Shown: positions 26,612 to 34,581 of the stretch, piece by piece
Layout of the letters: every line of letters starts with the position of its first letter
How positions within the stretch are numbered: the stretch's first letter is position 1
NCBI GenBank assembly: GCA_003331935.1
Contig: QOQE01000004.1
Coordinates: 1 to 64,000 of the forward strand
Reading direction: 5' to 3'
DNA: 64,000 nt
Source of the DNA: Alphaproteobacteria bacterium
GTDB lineage: Bacteria; Pseudomonadota; Alphaproteobacteria; Rhodobacterales; Rhodobacteraceae
The notes under the pieces: model-generated
What the model was told of the DNA's origin: nothing
The model's database searches: none
The model's input: the letters and a program-made list of their open reading frames with translations, nothing else
Program-made: the position numbers and the translations under genes

Positions 26612-26694
26612 GTTTTCCATATAATCTGTGGAAAACCCTGTGAATTAGTAAGAAAAAAATTTACCAAACCTTTGTTGGGTAATAACTTTACCCA
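26612..26694. repeat. Two inverted repeats in a divergent promoter region
   Basis: The 254-base gap between the divergent genes at 25763 and 26782 holds no gene that I can see. It contains a perfect 8-base inverted repeat (GTTTTCCA at 26612-26619, TGGAAAAC at 26629-26636, 9-base spacer) and a 7-base one (TGGGTAA at 26676-26682, TTACCCA at 26688-26694, 5-base spacer). Short arms with fixed spacing suit dimeric transcription-factor sites; the second could also be a weak RNA hairpin. No matching T-tract follows, so a terminator is unlikely. Confidence 0.35.
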
Positions 26695-26781
26695 GTCTGC
26701 ATAAAAATTAGGCAAGAAGAAATAAATGCTTGATAAAGATTTAAATTTTTGTAGAAGAAGGGCGAATATCGGAGCAAAAAA

Positions 26782-27204
26782 ATGACAAAAGAATTAGAAC
26801 ATGATGACCTAAGTGAAACTGCGGAAACTGGTAAGATGCACAACATTACCTCAAAGGCCGGGAGACTGGCTATGGAGTTATCTGCAGAGAAAAAACGTCT
26901 TGCACAAGAACTTGAGGAGCTGCAAGGTGAATACGATGATATTAAACCCCTGACTCCAACTGGAACTAGAGATTGGTATGTGAAATGGGGCTCTATGATA
27001 TTAGGGGTATTGGGTGTCTTCCTGATATCTGCAGAGATATATCTTTTTGGACAAATAGCTTACTTAATAAGCGCGATAGGGTGGATATATGTTGGTATGC
27101 AGTGGGGCGATAGGGCTATTATGATCGGTTCCGCAATTAGTGGAACTGCAGTTGCAATGTTTTTGATAGAGAACCCTATGCTCTTTAGCCAATTTTTTAA
27201 CTAG
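26782..27204 (+). CDS. Coiled-coil membrane protein, unknown
   Basis: 140 residues. Residues 1-60 are acidic and helical with a heptad-like stretch (L-S-A-E-K-K-R-L-A-Q-E-L-E-E-L), then about three hydrophobic segments (near 70-90, 92-107 and 111-128). The topology suggests a small inner-membrane protein with a cytoplasmic coiled coil. No family recognised. It is divergent from the Sel1 gene and its promoter region carries the two inverted repeats noted above. Confidence 0.6.
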   Translation: MTKELEHDDLSETAETGKMHNITSKAGRLAMELSAEKKRLAQELEELQGEYDDIKPLTPTGTRDWYVKWGSMILGVLGVFLISAEIYLFGQIAYLISAIGWIYVGMQWGDRAIMIGSAISGTAVAMFLIENPMLFSQFFN

Positions 27205-27228
27205 CGGACAGTTAATCGAATGAGAACG

Positions 27229-28071
27229 TTAAAAAGACTTTAAAGACTGATTTATCTTCTTAAAAGACTCACTTGCTACATTTAGAGGCCGTCCAGCCAA
27301 TAGACCGCCATCTACGACAAAATCTTGTCCAGTAACGAATGAGCTCTCATCACTAGCTAGGTAAATAGCCAAGTTAGCGATATCTTCTGGCAATCCCGCT
27401 CTAGGTATTGGTTGGAACTCATTAAAAGCGTCGCCTGACTTAAGATGATCGTCACTCAAAGATAGTTTTTCGCCAGACAATTTCTGACCAACACCAAATA
27501 TCTCAGTTATTATTGCTCCTGGAGAAATCGAGTTAACTCGTATTTTATTTTTTGCTAATTCAAGAGAAGTTACCTTGCTAAAATGAATTACTCCAGCTTT
27601 TGCAGCTGAATAAACTGAGCCACCACATCCACCCCAATGGCCAGCTATACTAGCGGTATTAACTATGCTACCACATTTTTGCTTACTCATAACTTTAGCC
27701 ACTTCTCGTGTCCCTATAATTACGCTGGTAAGAAGAAGGTCTATACTATGTCTTATTTTCTCGTATGAGATGTCTTCAATATTCCTTACAAAATCTGGAG
27801 CACCTGCATTGTTGAACATTGCGTCTATCTTACCATAGTAGCCAAATGTGTCTTCAACAAGTGTACATATCTGATCTTCGTGTAAGACATCACAGGTAAT
27901 AAACCTACACTTTTCCCCTAACTGACTTGCTATTTTTTTTCCTTCATTCTCTCTTCTCCCCGAAATAACAACATTTGCTCCTTCAGAAACCGAGTACCTA
28001 GCTATTTCAAGCCCTATACCACTCGTTGCCCCTGTAACAACAACTACTTTGTCTTGCAATCTATTTACCAT
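27229..28071 (-). CDS. SDR family oxidoreductase
   Basis: 280 residues, classical short-chain dehydrogenase. Cofactor motif T-G-A-T-S-G-I-G at 14-21, N-N-A-G at about 88-91, catalytic Ser in N-T-A-S-I-A-G and Tyr-Lys in V-Y-S-A-A-K (about 155-160), and a C-terminal substrate-loop S-P-G-A-I-I-T-E. The F-V-T-G-Q-D-F-V-V-D-G-G-L ending is typical of alcohol or 3-oxoacyl reductases. ATG 28071 has AGGAG upstream. It follows the aminotransferase gene by 26 bases, so the two may work together. Substrate unknown. Confidence 0.85.
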   Translation of the reverse strand: MVNRLQDKVVVVTGATSGIGLEIARYSVSEGANVVISGRRENEGKKIASQLGEKCRFITCDVLHEDQICTLVEDTFGYYGKIDAMFNNAGAPDFVRNIEDISYEKIRHSIDLLLTSVIIGTREVAKVMSKQKCGSIVNTASIAGHWGGCGGSVYSAAKAGVIHFSKVTSLELAKNKIRVNSISPGAIITEIFGVGQKLSGEKLSLSDDHLKSGDAFNEFQPIPRAGLPEDIANLAIYLASDESSFVTGQDFVVDGGLLAGRPLNVASESFKKINQSLKSF

Positions 28072-28097
28072 GGCAGCTCCTATCCTTTATGCTTTTT

Positions 28098-29270
28098 TTA
28101 TCGAATATATTTCTTTTCATGCATGAATTTTTTTATTCTCTCTATACCAGTTAATATCTCAGGTGTACTTCTAGCGTAAGATATTCTAATCATTGACTTG
28201 CCATTGACTGGATCAAAATCTATTCCAGGCGTTATAGCAACCCCACCAATATCAAGCATTCTTTTTGTAAAATCGTAGCTATCAGACGAAAATTCACTGA
28301 TATCTACGTATAAATAAAATGCACCATCAGGTGGCGCAATATTAGTAAACCCTATTTCAGGTAAAGCATTTAACAATTTTTTCCTATTCTCTTTATAGGT
28401 CTCTAAATTTTTTTCTAGCTCACCTTTACTCTCAAAAGCTCCGAGTGCTACTATTTGGCTAGCATGGGACGCACAGATAAACATATTTTGCTGTATTCTT
28501 TCAACTATCCTTACATGCTCCTTGGGAACGACTATCCAGCCTATCCTCCAACCGGTCATCGAAAAGTATTTCGAGAATGAATTAATAACATAGCAGCTAT
28601 CGCTAAACTCAAGCGCTGTTGAAGGTTTCATTTCATACTGAATCCCATGATAAATTTCATCACTTATCAGTGAAACCTTCTTGTGATTACAATAATTTAT
28701 CAACTCATTTAATGCATCTTTTTTGATCATACAGCCAGTTGGATTGCCTGGTGATGCTATCAGTAAGCCATTGATAGTGTGGTTGCTAAGCTCACTTGGA
28801 TGTGGCTGAAACTTGTTTTTTTCAGTAGTGTTTATAAGTACTGGCTCTAAATTAAGAGCTTTCATAATTTGTCTATAGCTAGGATAGCCAGGATTTGCTA
28901 AACCCACTTTCTCATCTCGGTCAAACAAAGCTGTAAAAGCGAGAACAAACCCTGCTGAAGAACCACTAGTTATGATTATTCTATTCCAGTCAATATCCAA
29001 TCCATACCAATCACTGTACAGTTCAGCAATTTTTTTTCTTAATTCAGGCAAGCCAAGCGCTACGGTATAACCCATTGGGTTATCTTCCATAGAAGATTTT
29101 AAAAACTCCTTGGCTGCTTTCGGTGCTGAGGTTCCAGGTTGCCCAACCTCCATATGTACAACTGATTGGCCTTTGTGTTCAACAGCTTGAGCTCTTTCCA
29201 TTATATCCATTACAAGGAAAGGGTCTATTATACTTCTTTGTGAACTTCTCATATTTTGCTGACTACTCAA
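28098..29270 (-). CDS. Class I/II pyridoxal-phosphate aminotransferase
   Basis: 390 residues, fold type I. Motifs: A-S-P-G-N-P-T-G (about 171-178, PLP phosphate and substrate contact), S-D-E-I-Y-H-G-I near 200-207, and S-F-S-K-Y-F-S-M-T-G-W-R-I-G-W (about 232-246) with the Schiff-base Lys. It resembles AspC/AlaT-like enzymes transferring amino groups between amino and 2-oxo acids. It is upstream of the SDR gene on the same strand. The exact substrate is unresolved. Confidence 0.86.
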   Translation of the reverse strand: MSSQQNMRSSQRSIIDPFLVMDIMERAQAVEHKGQSVVHMEVGQPGTSAPKAAKEFLKSSMEDNPMGYTVALGLPELRKKIAELYSDWYGLDIDWNRIIITSGSSAGFVLAFTALFDRDEKVGLANPGYPSYRQIMKALNLEPVLINTTEKNKFQPHPSELSNHTINGLLIASPGNPTGCMIKKDALNELINYCNHKKVSLISDEIYHGIQYEMKPSTALEFSDSCYVINSFSKYFSMTGWRIGWIVVPKEHVRIVERIQQNMFICASHASQIVALGAFESKGELEKNLETYKENRKKLLNALPEIGFTNIAPPDGAFYLYVDISEFSSDSYDFTKRMLDIGGVAITPGIDFDPVNGKSMIRISYARSTPEILTGIERIKKFMHEKKYIR

Positions 29271-29309
29271 AACACTGTTTTTTTAACATCGCTTGATCCT
29301 ACATTATAT

Positions 29310-29756
29310 TTATTCTGCAAGTATTGCACAATTTTCTAGCCCAACTTCTATACAGTATTTGGCAGCTTCTTTTGATTTATTTGCTTCCCCTTCTGAGATT
29401 TCGAACTCATCTTCAATGATTAAATGGTAACCTATGTCAACCCTATTCTCAATAATGGATGCAAGGTAAAAAAGAGTATGCGCCCTGACAATATCATCTT
29501 TTACCTTCTCACTGTAAGCATATAAGTTTCCTAGAAATTCAAGCGCAGGCGAATAGCCAGCTCTTGCAGACCCCTTCAAAAACCTTATTCCCTTGATAAC
29601 GTTAGTCTCAACTGTTTGATCTATAGGGGAGATTAGCATATTGCCGATAAAATAATTAGCGACTTTATTGCCTTTACGTGCAAGGGGAATTAAAGTTTCA
29701 TAAGACTCTCGATGGGACTTCGCGTAAAAAAGGGATATGATATCTTCTTCGCTCAT
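29310..29756 (-). CDS. Sel1/TPR-like protein, small
   Basis: 148 residues, no signal peptide. Helical repeats of Sel1 type can be seen: A-R-K-G-N-K-V-A-N-Y-F-I-G-N-M-L and S-A-R-A-G-Y-S-P-A-L-E-F-L-G-N-L-Y-A-Y-S. It probably acts as a cytoplasmic protein-interaction module. It lies 26 bases downstream of the hibernation factor gene on the same strand and is likely co-transcribed with it. Specific role unknown. Confidence 0.65.
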   Translation of the reverse strand: MSEEDIISLFYAKSHRESYETLIPLARKGNKVANYFIGNMLISPIDQTVETNVIKGIRFLKGSARAGYSPALEFLGNLYAYSEKVKDDIVRAHTLFYLASIIENRVDIGYHLIIEDEFEISEGEANKSKEAAKYCIEVGLENCAILAE

Positions 29757-29781
29757 TATACTTTCCTTTGCGATGACTTGC

Positions 29782-30396
29782 TCAGGAAGTAAGACTTTTG
29801 GCTATAGTTTTTTCTCGACTTCCTCTCGGATCAACCCAGCCAATATTACCGTCTTTCCTATAATAAACCAAATTTAAACCTGAATGAGAGGCATTTCTGA
29901 AAAATATACAGCTTTCATTTTCTAGCTCCAGACGCATAACGGCTTGCTCAACTGTTAGTTCCTCTATTTTATATGAAAGTTCTGCAACTACGGGCATACC
30001 GTCACTATTGTTGATGTCTATCTCATCTTCTTGAGAGTTCAAAACACTTTGGTAGATCCTTAAGGGTTCATCAGAAGCTGAAATATTCTTACTCTCAGAG
30101 TTTCTGTGACTTTTCATCCTGCGGTGATACCGTCTCAGTTTTTTTTCTATATGGTCAAGTGCATCGTCACAGCTATTATTAGCGTCCTTACCTCTGCCAG
30201 TAGAATCTAGTTCAATTTTGTTTTTTAAGTATACTTTTACCTTAGCTTTAAAATTACCGAATCTCTTTTCTAATGTAATTTGGGCACTAACAGCATCGTA
30301 TGAATATTTTTTTAAAACTTCGTCAATCCTGCCACTACTGTAGGTTTGGAAGGATTCCCCTAGTTCAATATTTTTGCCGACTATCTTTATATTCAA
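29782..30396 (-). CDS. hpf: Ribosome hibernation promoting factor, long form
   Basis: 204 residues, long HPF/RaiA type. The N-terminal domain (about 1-105) has the S30AE/YfiA fold (N-I-K-I-V-G-K-N-I-E-L, A-Q-I-T-L-E-K-R-F-G, L-R-R-Y-H-R-R-M-K); the C-terminal domain of about 60 residues (V-V-A-E-L-S-Y-K-I-E-E-L through N-L-V-Y-Y-R-K-D-G-N-I-G-W-V-D-P) mediates dimerisation of 70S ribosomes into 100S particles. In many alphaproteobacteria this gene sits between rpoN and ptsN; here neither is adjacent. Confidence 0.9.
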   Translation of the reverse strand: MNIKIVGKNIELGESFQTYSSGRIDEVLKKYSYDAVSAQITLEKRFGNFKAKVKVYLKNKIELDSTGRGKDANNSCDDALDHIEKKLRRYHRRMKSHRNSESKNISASDEPLRIYQSVLNSQEDEIDINNSDGMPVVAELSYKIEELTVEQAVMRLELENESCIFFRNASHSGLNLVYYRKDGNIGWVDPRGSREKTIAKSLTS

Positions 30397-30562
30397 GTAT
30401 TACCTACCCTCATTTATCTAGTATATATAATTTAGTATAAATAAAAAAGCCCTGGTAAAAAATTATTAAAAATTTAGCTAACCTAATTTCTATTTTTTTG
30501 GGACTCACCAATAACTTTTTCTTTATTTTAGAGAGAAAGTAGTAAATATAGAGCATCAAACT

Positions 30563-31789
30563 TTGAGCACGAAAATGCAAATCAATATAGACTTAATAAG
30601 AGACGCAAGCAAAGAACTGTTCGGCAATATAATCAGAACACCTACTATTCGATCACAGTATCTTAGCGGTGCAATAAATGCCGACGTTTTTCTTAAGCTG
30701 GAAAATCTACAATATACTTCTTCTTTTAAAGTTAGGGGAGCATATGTTTCTATAAAGCGTTTGCAGGAAAAACAAAAACGAATGGGCGTAATTGCTATGT
30801 CAGCTGGCAACCATGCGCAAGCAGTGGCTTGGTGGGCGCAAAAAGAACGTGTTAAAGCAACAATCGTGATGCCTGAACAAGCCCCTTTATCAAAAGTGAT
30901 GAAAACAAAAAGTTTAGGAGCAGAAGTCATACTTAAAGGCCGAACTCTAAATGAGTCGCAAACTTTTGTATCTGAGCTAGTGCACAATAAAAAGTTAACC
31001 CTGATACATCCATACGATGATCCTAATGTCGTGATTGGACAAGGTACACTCGGTTTAGAAATTATGGACGACATTAAAAATTTGGAACTTCTTGTCATTC
31101 CTATCGGAGGAGGTGGTTTAATATCAGGTATATCAATAATTGCCAAAAGCCTAAACCCCAATATTAAAATATTTGGAGTGCAAACTGAAAAATTCCCGTC
31201 TATGTATAATGTAATCCACAAAAAGGATCTTGAAATTTTAGGGGATACCTTAGCCGATGGCATTGCCGTCAAGAGACCTGGGAAAATTACTTCAGAGATA
31301 ATAAAAGATCATGTTGATGAAATTTTGCTCATTAACGAATTTGAGCTTGAAAAAGCAATCAGCTCTTTGTTTGAAAACGAAAGGGTTGTTGCTGAGGGAG
31401 CAGGCGCTGCAGGAGTAGCGGCAATAATGAAAAATAAAGATATATTTTCTGGTAAAAAAGTAGGAACAGTAATTTGTGGGGGCAATATCGATGCAAGGCT
31501 GTTTGCCAGCATACTTAATCGAAAACTCTTGATGGATGGAAGAATGACCAAAGTACGGATTGATATAATTGATGAGCCTGGAATGTTGGCTAGAATTTCA
31601 AATTTAATTGCTAAATTTGGGGGTAACATTATAGAAATCTACCATCAAAGAATGTTTAATGACGTTCCTGTAAAGAATGCAAAAATTGATGCTATCATTG
31701 AAGCGTTAAGCGTAGAACATATTGCTTCTATAATTAAGGCCTTAAGGGAAGATGGATTTAAGGTTTCAGAGATAATGGAAAGATCTTAA
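30563..31789 (+). CDS. ilvA: Threonine ammonia-lyase with C-terminal ACT-like domain
   Basis: 408 residues from TTG 30563; ATG at 30575 is an equally plausible start (404 residues). The PLP-binding Lys is in S-S-F-K-V-R-G-A (about residue 56), the S-A-G-N-H-A-Q-A-V-A-W phosphate/substrate loop follows, and the glycine-rich G-G-G-G-L-I-S-G lies near 178-185. After about residue 325 an ACT-like domain (V-R-I-D-I-I-D-E-P-G-M-L-A-R-I) suggests allosteric control. It converts threonine to 2-oxobutanoate, feeding isoleucine. The biosynthetic versus catabolic (tdcB-like) role cannot be settled by eye. Confidence 0.9.
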   Translation: MSTKMQINIDLIRDASKELFGNIIRTPTIRSQYLSGAINADVFLKLENLQYTSSFKVRGAYVSIKRLQEKQKRMGVIAMSAGNHAQAVAWWAQKERVKATIVMPEQAPLSKVMKTKSLGAEVILKGRTLNESQTFVSELVHNKKLTLIHPYDDPNVVIGQGTLGLEIMDDIKNLELLVIPIGGGGLISGISIIAKSLNPNIKIFGVQTEKFPSMYNVIHKKDLEILGDTLADGIAVKRPGKITSEIIKDHVDEILLINEFELEKAISSLFENERVVAEGAGAAGVAAIMKNKDIFSGKKVGTVICGGNIDARLFASILNRKLLMDGRMTKVRIDIIDEPGMLARISNLIAKFGGNIIEIYHQRMFNDVPVKNAKIDAIIEALSVEHIASIIKALREDGFKVSEIMERS

Positions 31790-31835
31790 ATTTCTAATTA
31801 TTTGACTTATATCGTTATTTATTTATTTTTAAAAC

Positions 31836-32573
31836 ATGAGATTGAAGGACATTGTTTTTAAATCAAAAAAAGTCAATAGGGCTTTTGCATGGGCAGCTCA
31901 TATTTTTACTGCATCGGGACTCATTTCCGGTTTTTTAGGTTTGATAGCAATATTAAATGGTGAACAAACTCTAGCATTTCTATTTATGGGTTTGGCTTTA
32001 GTCATTGACGGCGTTGATGGCACTCTAGCTAGATATGTAAATGTTGCAGAAGCACTTCCGGAAGTGGATGGAAGCTCATTAGACAATGTAATTGATATGT
32101 TTAACTACTCAATACTACCTGTATTGATGATTTATTGGTTTTCAATGGTTCCGTATGAATTAATCTATCTAACTTGTATCGCCATTTTGTTAGCCAGTTG
32201 TTACACCTTTTCAGATAAAAATATCAAAACTTCCGATTATTACTTCAAGGGCTTTTCTGCGCTATGGAACTTGTTGGTATTTTTTCTCTTTATTATAGAC
32301 CTTGGGCTTTGGTTTAATTTTGTAGCGGTTTGCTTCTGTTTGATACTGACATTTATCCCAGTAAAGATAATACATCCATTTAGGGTAAAGGAGTTGCGTA
32401 ACTCGTCAATTCTGATGGTTGGAATATGGTCTGTTAGCGCAGTTTATCTCGTATTGCATAAACACGGAGATCTTTTCAACAATTTTCATGCAATGTTTTT
32501 TACCGTTTGGATAATGAGTACTGCTTATTTTGTATGGATCTCCTTGCGGAGATCCTTTAAACAAAATACTTAA
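31836..32573 (+). CDS. pcs: Phosphatidylcholine synthase
   Basis: 245 residues, polytopic membrane protein. The CDP-alcohol phosphotransferase signature is D58-G-V-D-G-T-L-A-R66 with G79-x3-D83-x3-D87, the spacing found in bacterial Pcs. It condenses choline with CDP-diacylglycerol to make phosphatidylcholine in one step, a trait of many alphaproteobacteria. It is convergent with the pseudoazurin gene, with no gap. A strong hairpin lies within its last codons (32536-32558). Confidence 0.9.
   Translation: MRLKDIVFKSKKVNRAFAWAAHIFTASGLISGFLGLIAILNGEQTLAFLFMGLALVIDGVDGTLARYVNVAEALPEVDGSSLDNVIDMFNYSILPVLMIYWFSMVPYELIYLTCIAILLASCYTFSDKNIKTSDYYFKGFSALWNLLVFFLFIIDLGLWFNFVAVCFCLILTFIPVKIIHPFRVKELRNSSILMVGIWSVSAVYLVLHKHGDLFNNFHAMFFTVWIMSTAYFVWISLRRSFKQNT
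32536..32558. terminator. Probable terminator hairpin within the 3' end of pcs
   Basis: A perfect 8-base stem (GGATCTCC at 32536-32543, loop TTGC, GGAGATCC at 32548-32555) is followed by TTT, inside the last 13 codons of pcs. The convergent pseudoazurin stop lies directly after at 32574, so a bidirectional terminator here would serve both genes. The T-tract is short, so strength is uncertain. Confidence 0.45.
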
Positions 32574-33014
32574 TTACGACCCAACTTGCGTTAGATACTT
32601 TTCAAGTCGCTCTTTAGATTTTTTTGGAACTTTTTGACCTTTTAAAAAATCTGTTGGGTCAGCAGAATCTCCAACCTGGATAAGTGCAACCATTCCGTTC
32701 GCGTAGTGCGGGGTGCAGCGAATTCCGTATAGTCCTTCAGCCTCTACAGTGTAAGTAAACTTCTTATTGATCTTACTCTTAAACTTTTTTGCTCCATCAG
32801 GGATTAATCCCTTTATGGATGCCGCCATATGCCCTTTATCAGTAGGTAGAAAAATGATGTTGTCGCCTTTTTGAGCTTTAATAAATGAAGGCTCAAATAT
32901 CATTTTTCCTTCTTCACCTTTATTTAGCATTTTGACTTCTATGTCCGCCGCCCAAACAGCTGCAGATACTAAAAAACTAGCAAATAATGTTATCGTAAAT
33001 GAAAAAATTCTCAT
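32574..33014 (-). CDS. Pseudoazurin (type I copper protein)
   Basis: 146 residues. Signal peptide to about residue 23 (A-V-W-A), then a cupredoxin domain with copper ligands H62 (K-G-H-M-A-A-S), C100, H103 and M108 (C-T-P-H-Y-A-N-G-M), the exact spacing of pseudoazurin. It carries electrons in the periplasm, for example to nitrite or nitrous-oxide reductase or as an alternative to cytochrome c. No denitrification gene is in the window. RBS AGGAGG lies just before its ATG. Confidence 0.93.
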   Translation of the reverse strand: MRIFSFTITLFASFLVSAAVWAADIEVKMLNKGEEGKMIFEPSFIKAQKGDNIIFLPTDKGHMAASIKGLIPDGAKKFKSKINKKFTYTVEAEGLYGIRCTPHYANGMVALIQVGDSADPTDFLKGQKVPKKSKERLEKYLTQVGS

Positions 33015-33111
33015 ATTATCCTCCTAAAAGAATTGTGGAACACACGCTGTAAAATGGAGTAAATTTACGTTGTGTCAACCAAAAATATTTAAATATCCAA
33101 GGACACTATTT

Positions 33112-33522
33112 TCAATTAGGGTTCGATTTTTTTTGTCTTCGAACAAAGAGGAAACTCTGGACGCAAAAATAAACATAAACAAAACCCGTAATTAACAGCA
33201 TTAGCTTCGATAGGCCAGCATAATAATTATTAAACATTCCTCTAAAAAAGTCGAGACCACCCAAAAAAGCGAGTATACCTATCAATACAGCTATATGCAT
33301 TAAAGCTTTTCTCAACGTCGGTTTGAACATTGTGATAAACCCAATAAGTATCAGCGGGCACCCAATAAAGGCAGGAACCAATGAGGTTAGTGAGGAACTT
33401 TCTGCTATAATCGATATTGAAAAGGCCCAAACAACCATAAACAGACCATAAATTAATGTTATAAGTTCTATTGATAAAGAGAAGACCCTAAAGTCTTCAG
33501 TAGAATGTGAGCTTTCTTCCAT
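33112..33522 (-). CDS. Small four-helix membrane protein, unknown
   Basis: 136 residues, highly hydrophobic with about four membrane helices (near 14-34, 41-60, 72-88 and 100-122) and a charged C-terminal tail rich in Arg and Lys. No family recognised. Its start abuts the stop of the upstream DUF2237 gene (one base apart), so they are co-translated. Inner-membrane location expected. Confidence 0.65.
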   Translation of the reverse strand: MEESSHSTEDFRVFSLSIELITLIYGLFMVVWAFSISIIAESSSLTSLVPAFIGCPLILIGFITMFKPTLRKALMHIAVLIGILAFLGGLDFFRGMFNNYYAGLSKLMLLITGFVYVYFCVQSFLFVRRQKKSNPN

Positions 33523-33921
33523 CTAATTTCCTCCAGAATTTTCTTTCAAATGTTCTAAATCACAGATCTCCAGGCATTTGATGTTCGTTGATTCAAGAAC
33601 AACCTTTGGAGCCTTGCCTGCCTGCCTAGCTTCTTCCCATCTTGCCGCGCAAAGACACCACTGATCACCAGCCTTTAAACCTTCAAACTGATATTCTGGT
33701 CTAGGTGTCGATAAGTCATTTCCTCTATTTTTTGAAAACTCAAGAAAGTCTGTTGTCATTATTGCGCATACTGTATGACTCCCCCCGTCCCTGGGGTCCC
33801 AATTACAACAACCGTCTCTCAAAAAACCCGTTAGAGGATCAACTGAACATGGTTCGAGGGTTGTACCATTTACGTTTAGTTGCGATTTCCTAGGGTCAAA
33901 GTAATCTTTCTCATCAAACAT
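33523..33921 (-). CDS. DUF2237 family protein
   Basis: 132 residues. It matches the DUF2237 pattern strongly: L-E-P-C-S-V-D-P-L-T-G-F, R-D-G-C-C-N, G-S-H-T-V-C-A-I-M-T-T-D-F-L-E-F-S, G-N-D-L-S-T-P-R-P, G-D-Q-W-C-L-C-A-A-R-W and A-P-K-V-V-L. The conserved cysteines suggest metal binding, but the function is unknown. It forms an operon with the small membrane protein downstream; the pseudoazurin gene follows about 100 bases further. Confidence 0.88.
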   Translation of the reverse strand: MFDEKDYFDPRKSQLNVNGTTLEPCSVDPLTGFLRDGCCNWDPRDGGSHTVCAIMTTDFLEFSKNRGNDLSTPRPEYQFEGLKAGDQWCLCAARWEEARQAGKAPKVVLESTNIKCLEICDLEHLKENSGGN

Positions 33922-33999
33922 ATTTCAACCTCCTTAAAAAATGCTCAACATCAGTTTTTGGCCGACCTACCTTATAACTAGAGCTCAATAAAAATATAT

Positions 34000-34581
34000 C
34001 TAGCTAAGTGGGATGCTATTGTCACTTTTCATATTTTGGTACTTGTCGGACAGATTATCATATATTAACGATATTCTCTCCGTTATTTCTAATAGGTCAC
34101 CCCTGCTTTTAGGTTCGAGTTTGCTTATGAGCTCCTTTATTGCATAACATTTCCAAAAATAATTTTCTTTACAATATGATCCATCTGACCTTCCAAACAC
34201 TTCAGATAGGATATCTAAATCATGCGATATGTTAAAAGTATCCTTTGTGTCTTGATAATTAAAAAAATAGTAAATAGTATCAAAACCTGCCCAAGTAATT
34301 GCAGATAAGCACATAGGACAAGGCTCATGTGTTGACAAAAATATAAGATCGTCGGTGGACCGATTTTTGTTTTCCGAAAAAAATTTATTTAAAGTAGAGA
34401 TTTCTCCATGAAAAAGGGGGTTTTCAACTTCTTGATTTACACCAATGGTGATGGTTGCATAATCACTTTTACTAAGGATTGCTCCTCCAAAAACTTTATT
34501 TCCCTTTGAAACACCTATTCTTGTTTCAGGGATTATCTCCTCTTCAATAACCTTCAAAGCAGTTTCTATAAGCCTTCTCAC
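34000..34581 (-). CDS. Zinc-dependent nucleoside/nucleobase deaminase-like protein
   Basis: 193 residues. The zinc-binding motifs of the CMP/dCMP-type deaminase fold are present: H-G-E (about 78-80, His ligand plus catalytic Glu) and P-C-P-M-C (about 111-115, two Cys ligands). The family deaminates guanine, cytosine, adenosine or related bases. The C-terminal about 60 residues extend beyond the core. Its start overlaps the pobA stop (ATGA-like, 34578-34581), so it is coupled to 4-hydroxybenzoate hydroxylase; the reason for that partnership is unclear. Confidence 0.78.
   Translation of the reverse strand: MRRLIETALKVIEEEIIPETRIGVSKGNKVFGGAILSKSDYATITIGVNQEVENPLFHGEISTLNKFFSENKNRSTDDLIFLSTHEPCPMCLSAITWAGFDTIYYFFNYQDTKDTFNISHDLDILSEVFGRSDGSYCKENYFWKCYAIKELISKLEPKSRGDLLEITERISLIYDNLSDKYQNMKSDNSIPLS

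Noticed and set aside
26612-26640. DnaA-box-like TGTGGAAAA in the intergenic region
   Set aside because: It does not match TTATCCACA; there is no dnaA or partition gene near; it is better explained as part of the inverted repeat.
33850-33880. tRNA T-loop-like GGTTCGAGG
   Set aside because: It lies within the coding sequence of the DUF2237 gene and no cloverleaf can be built around it.
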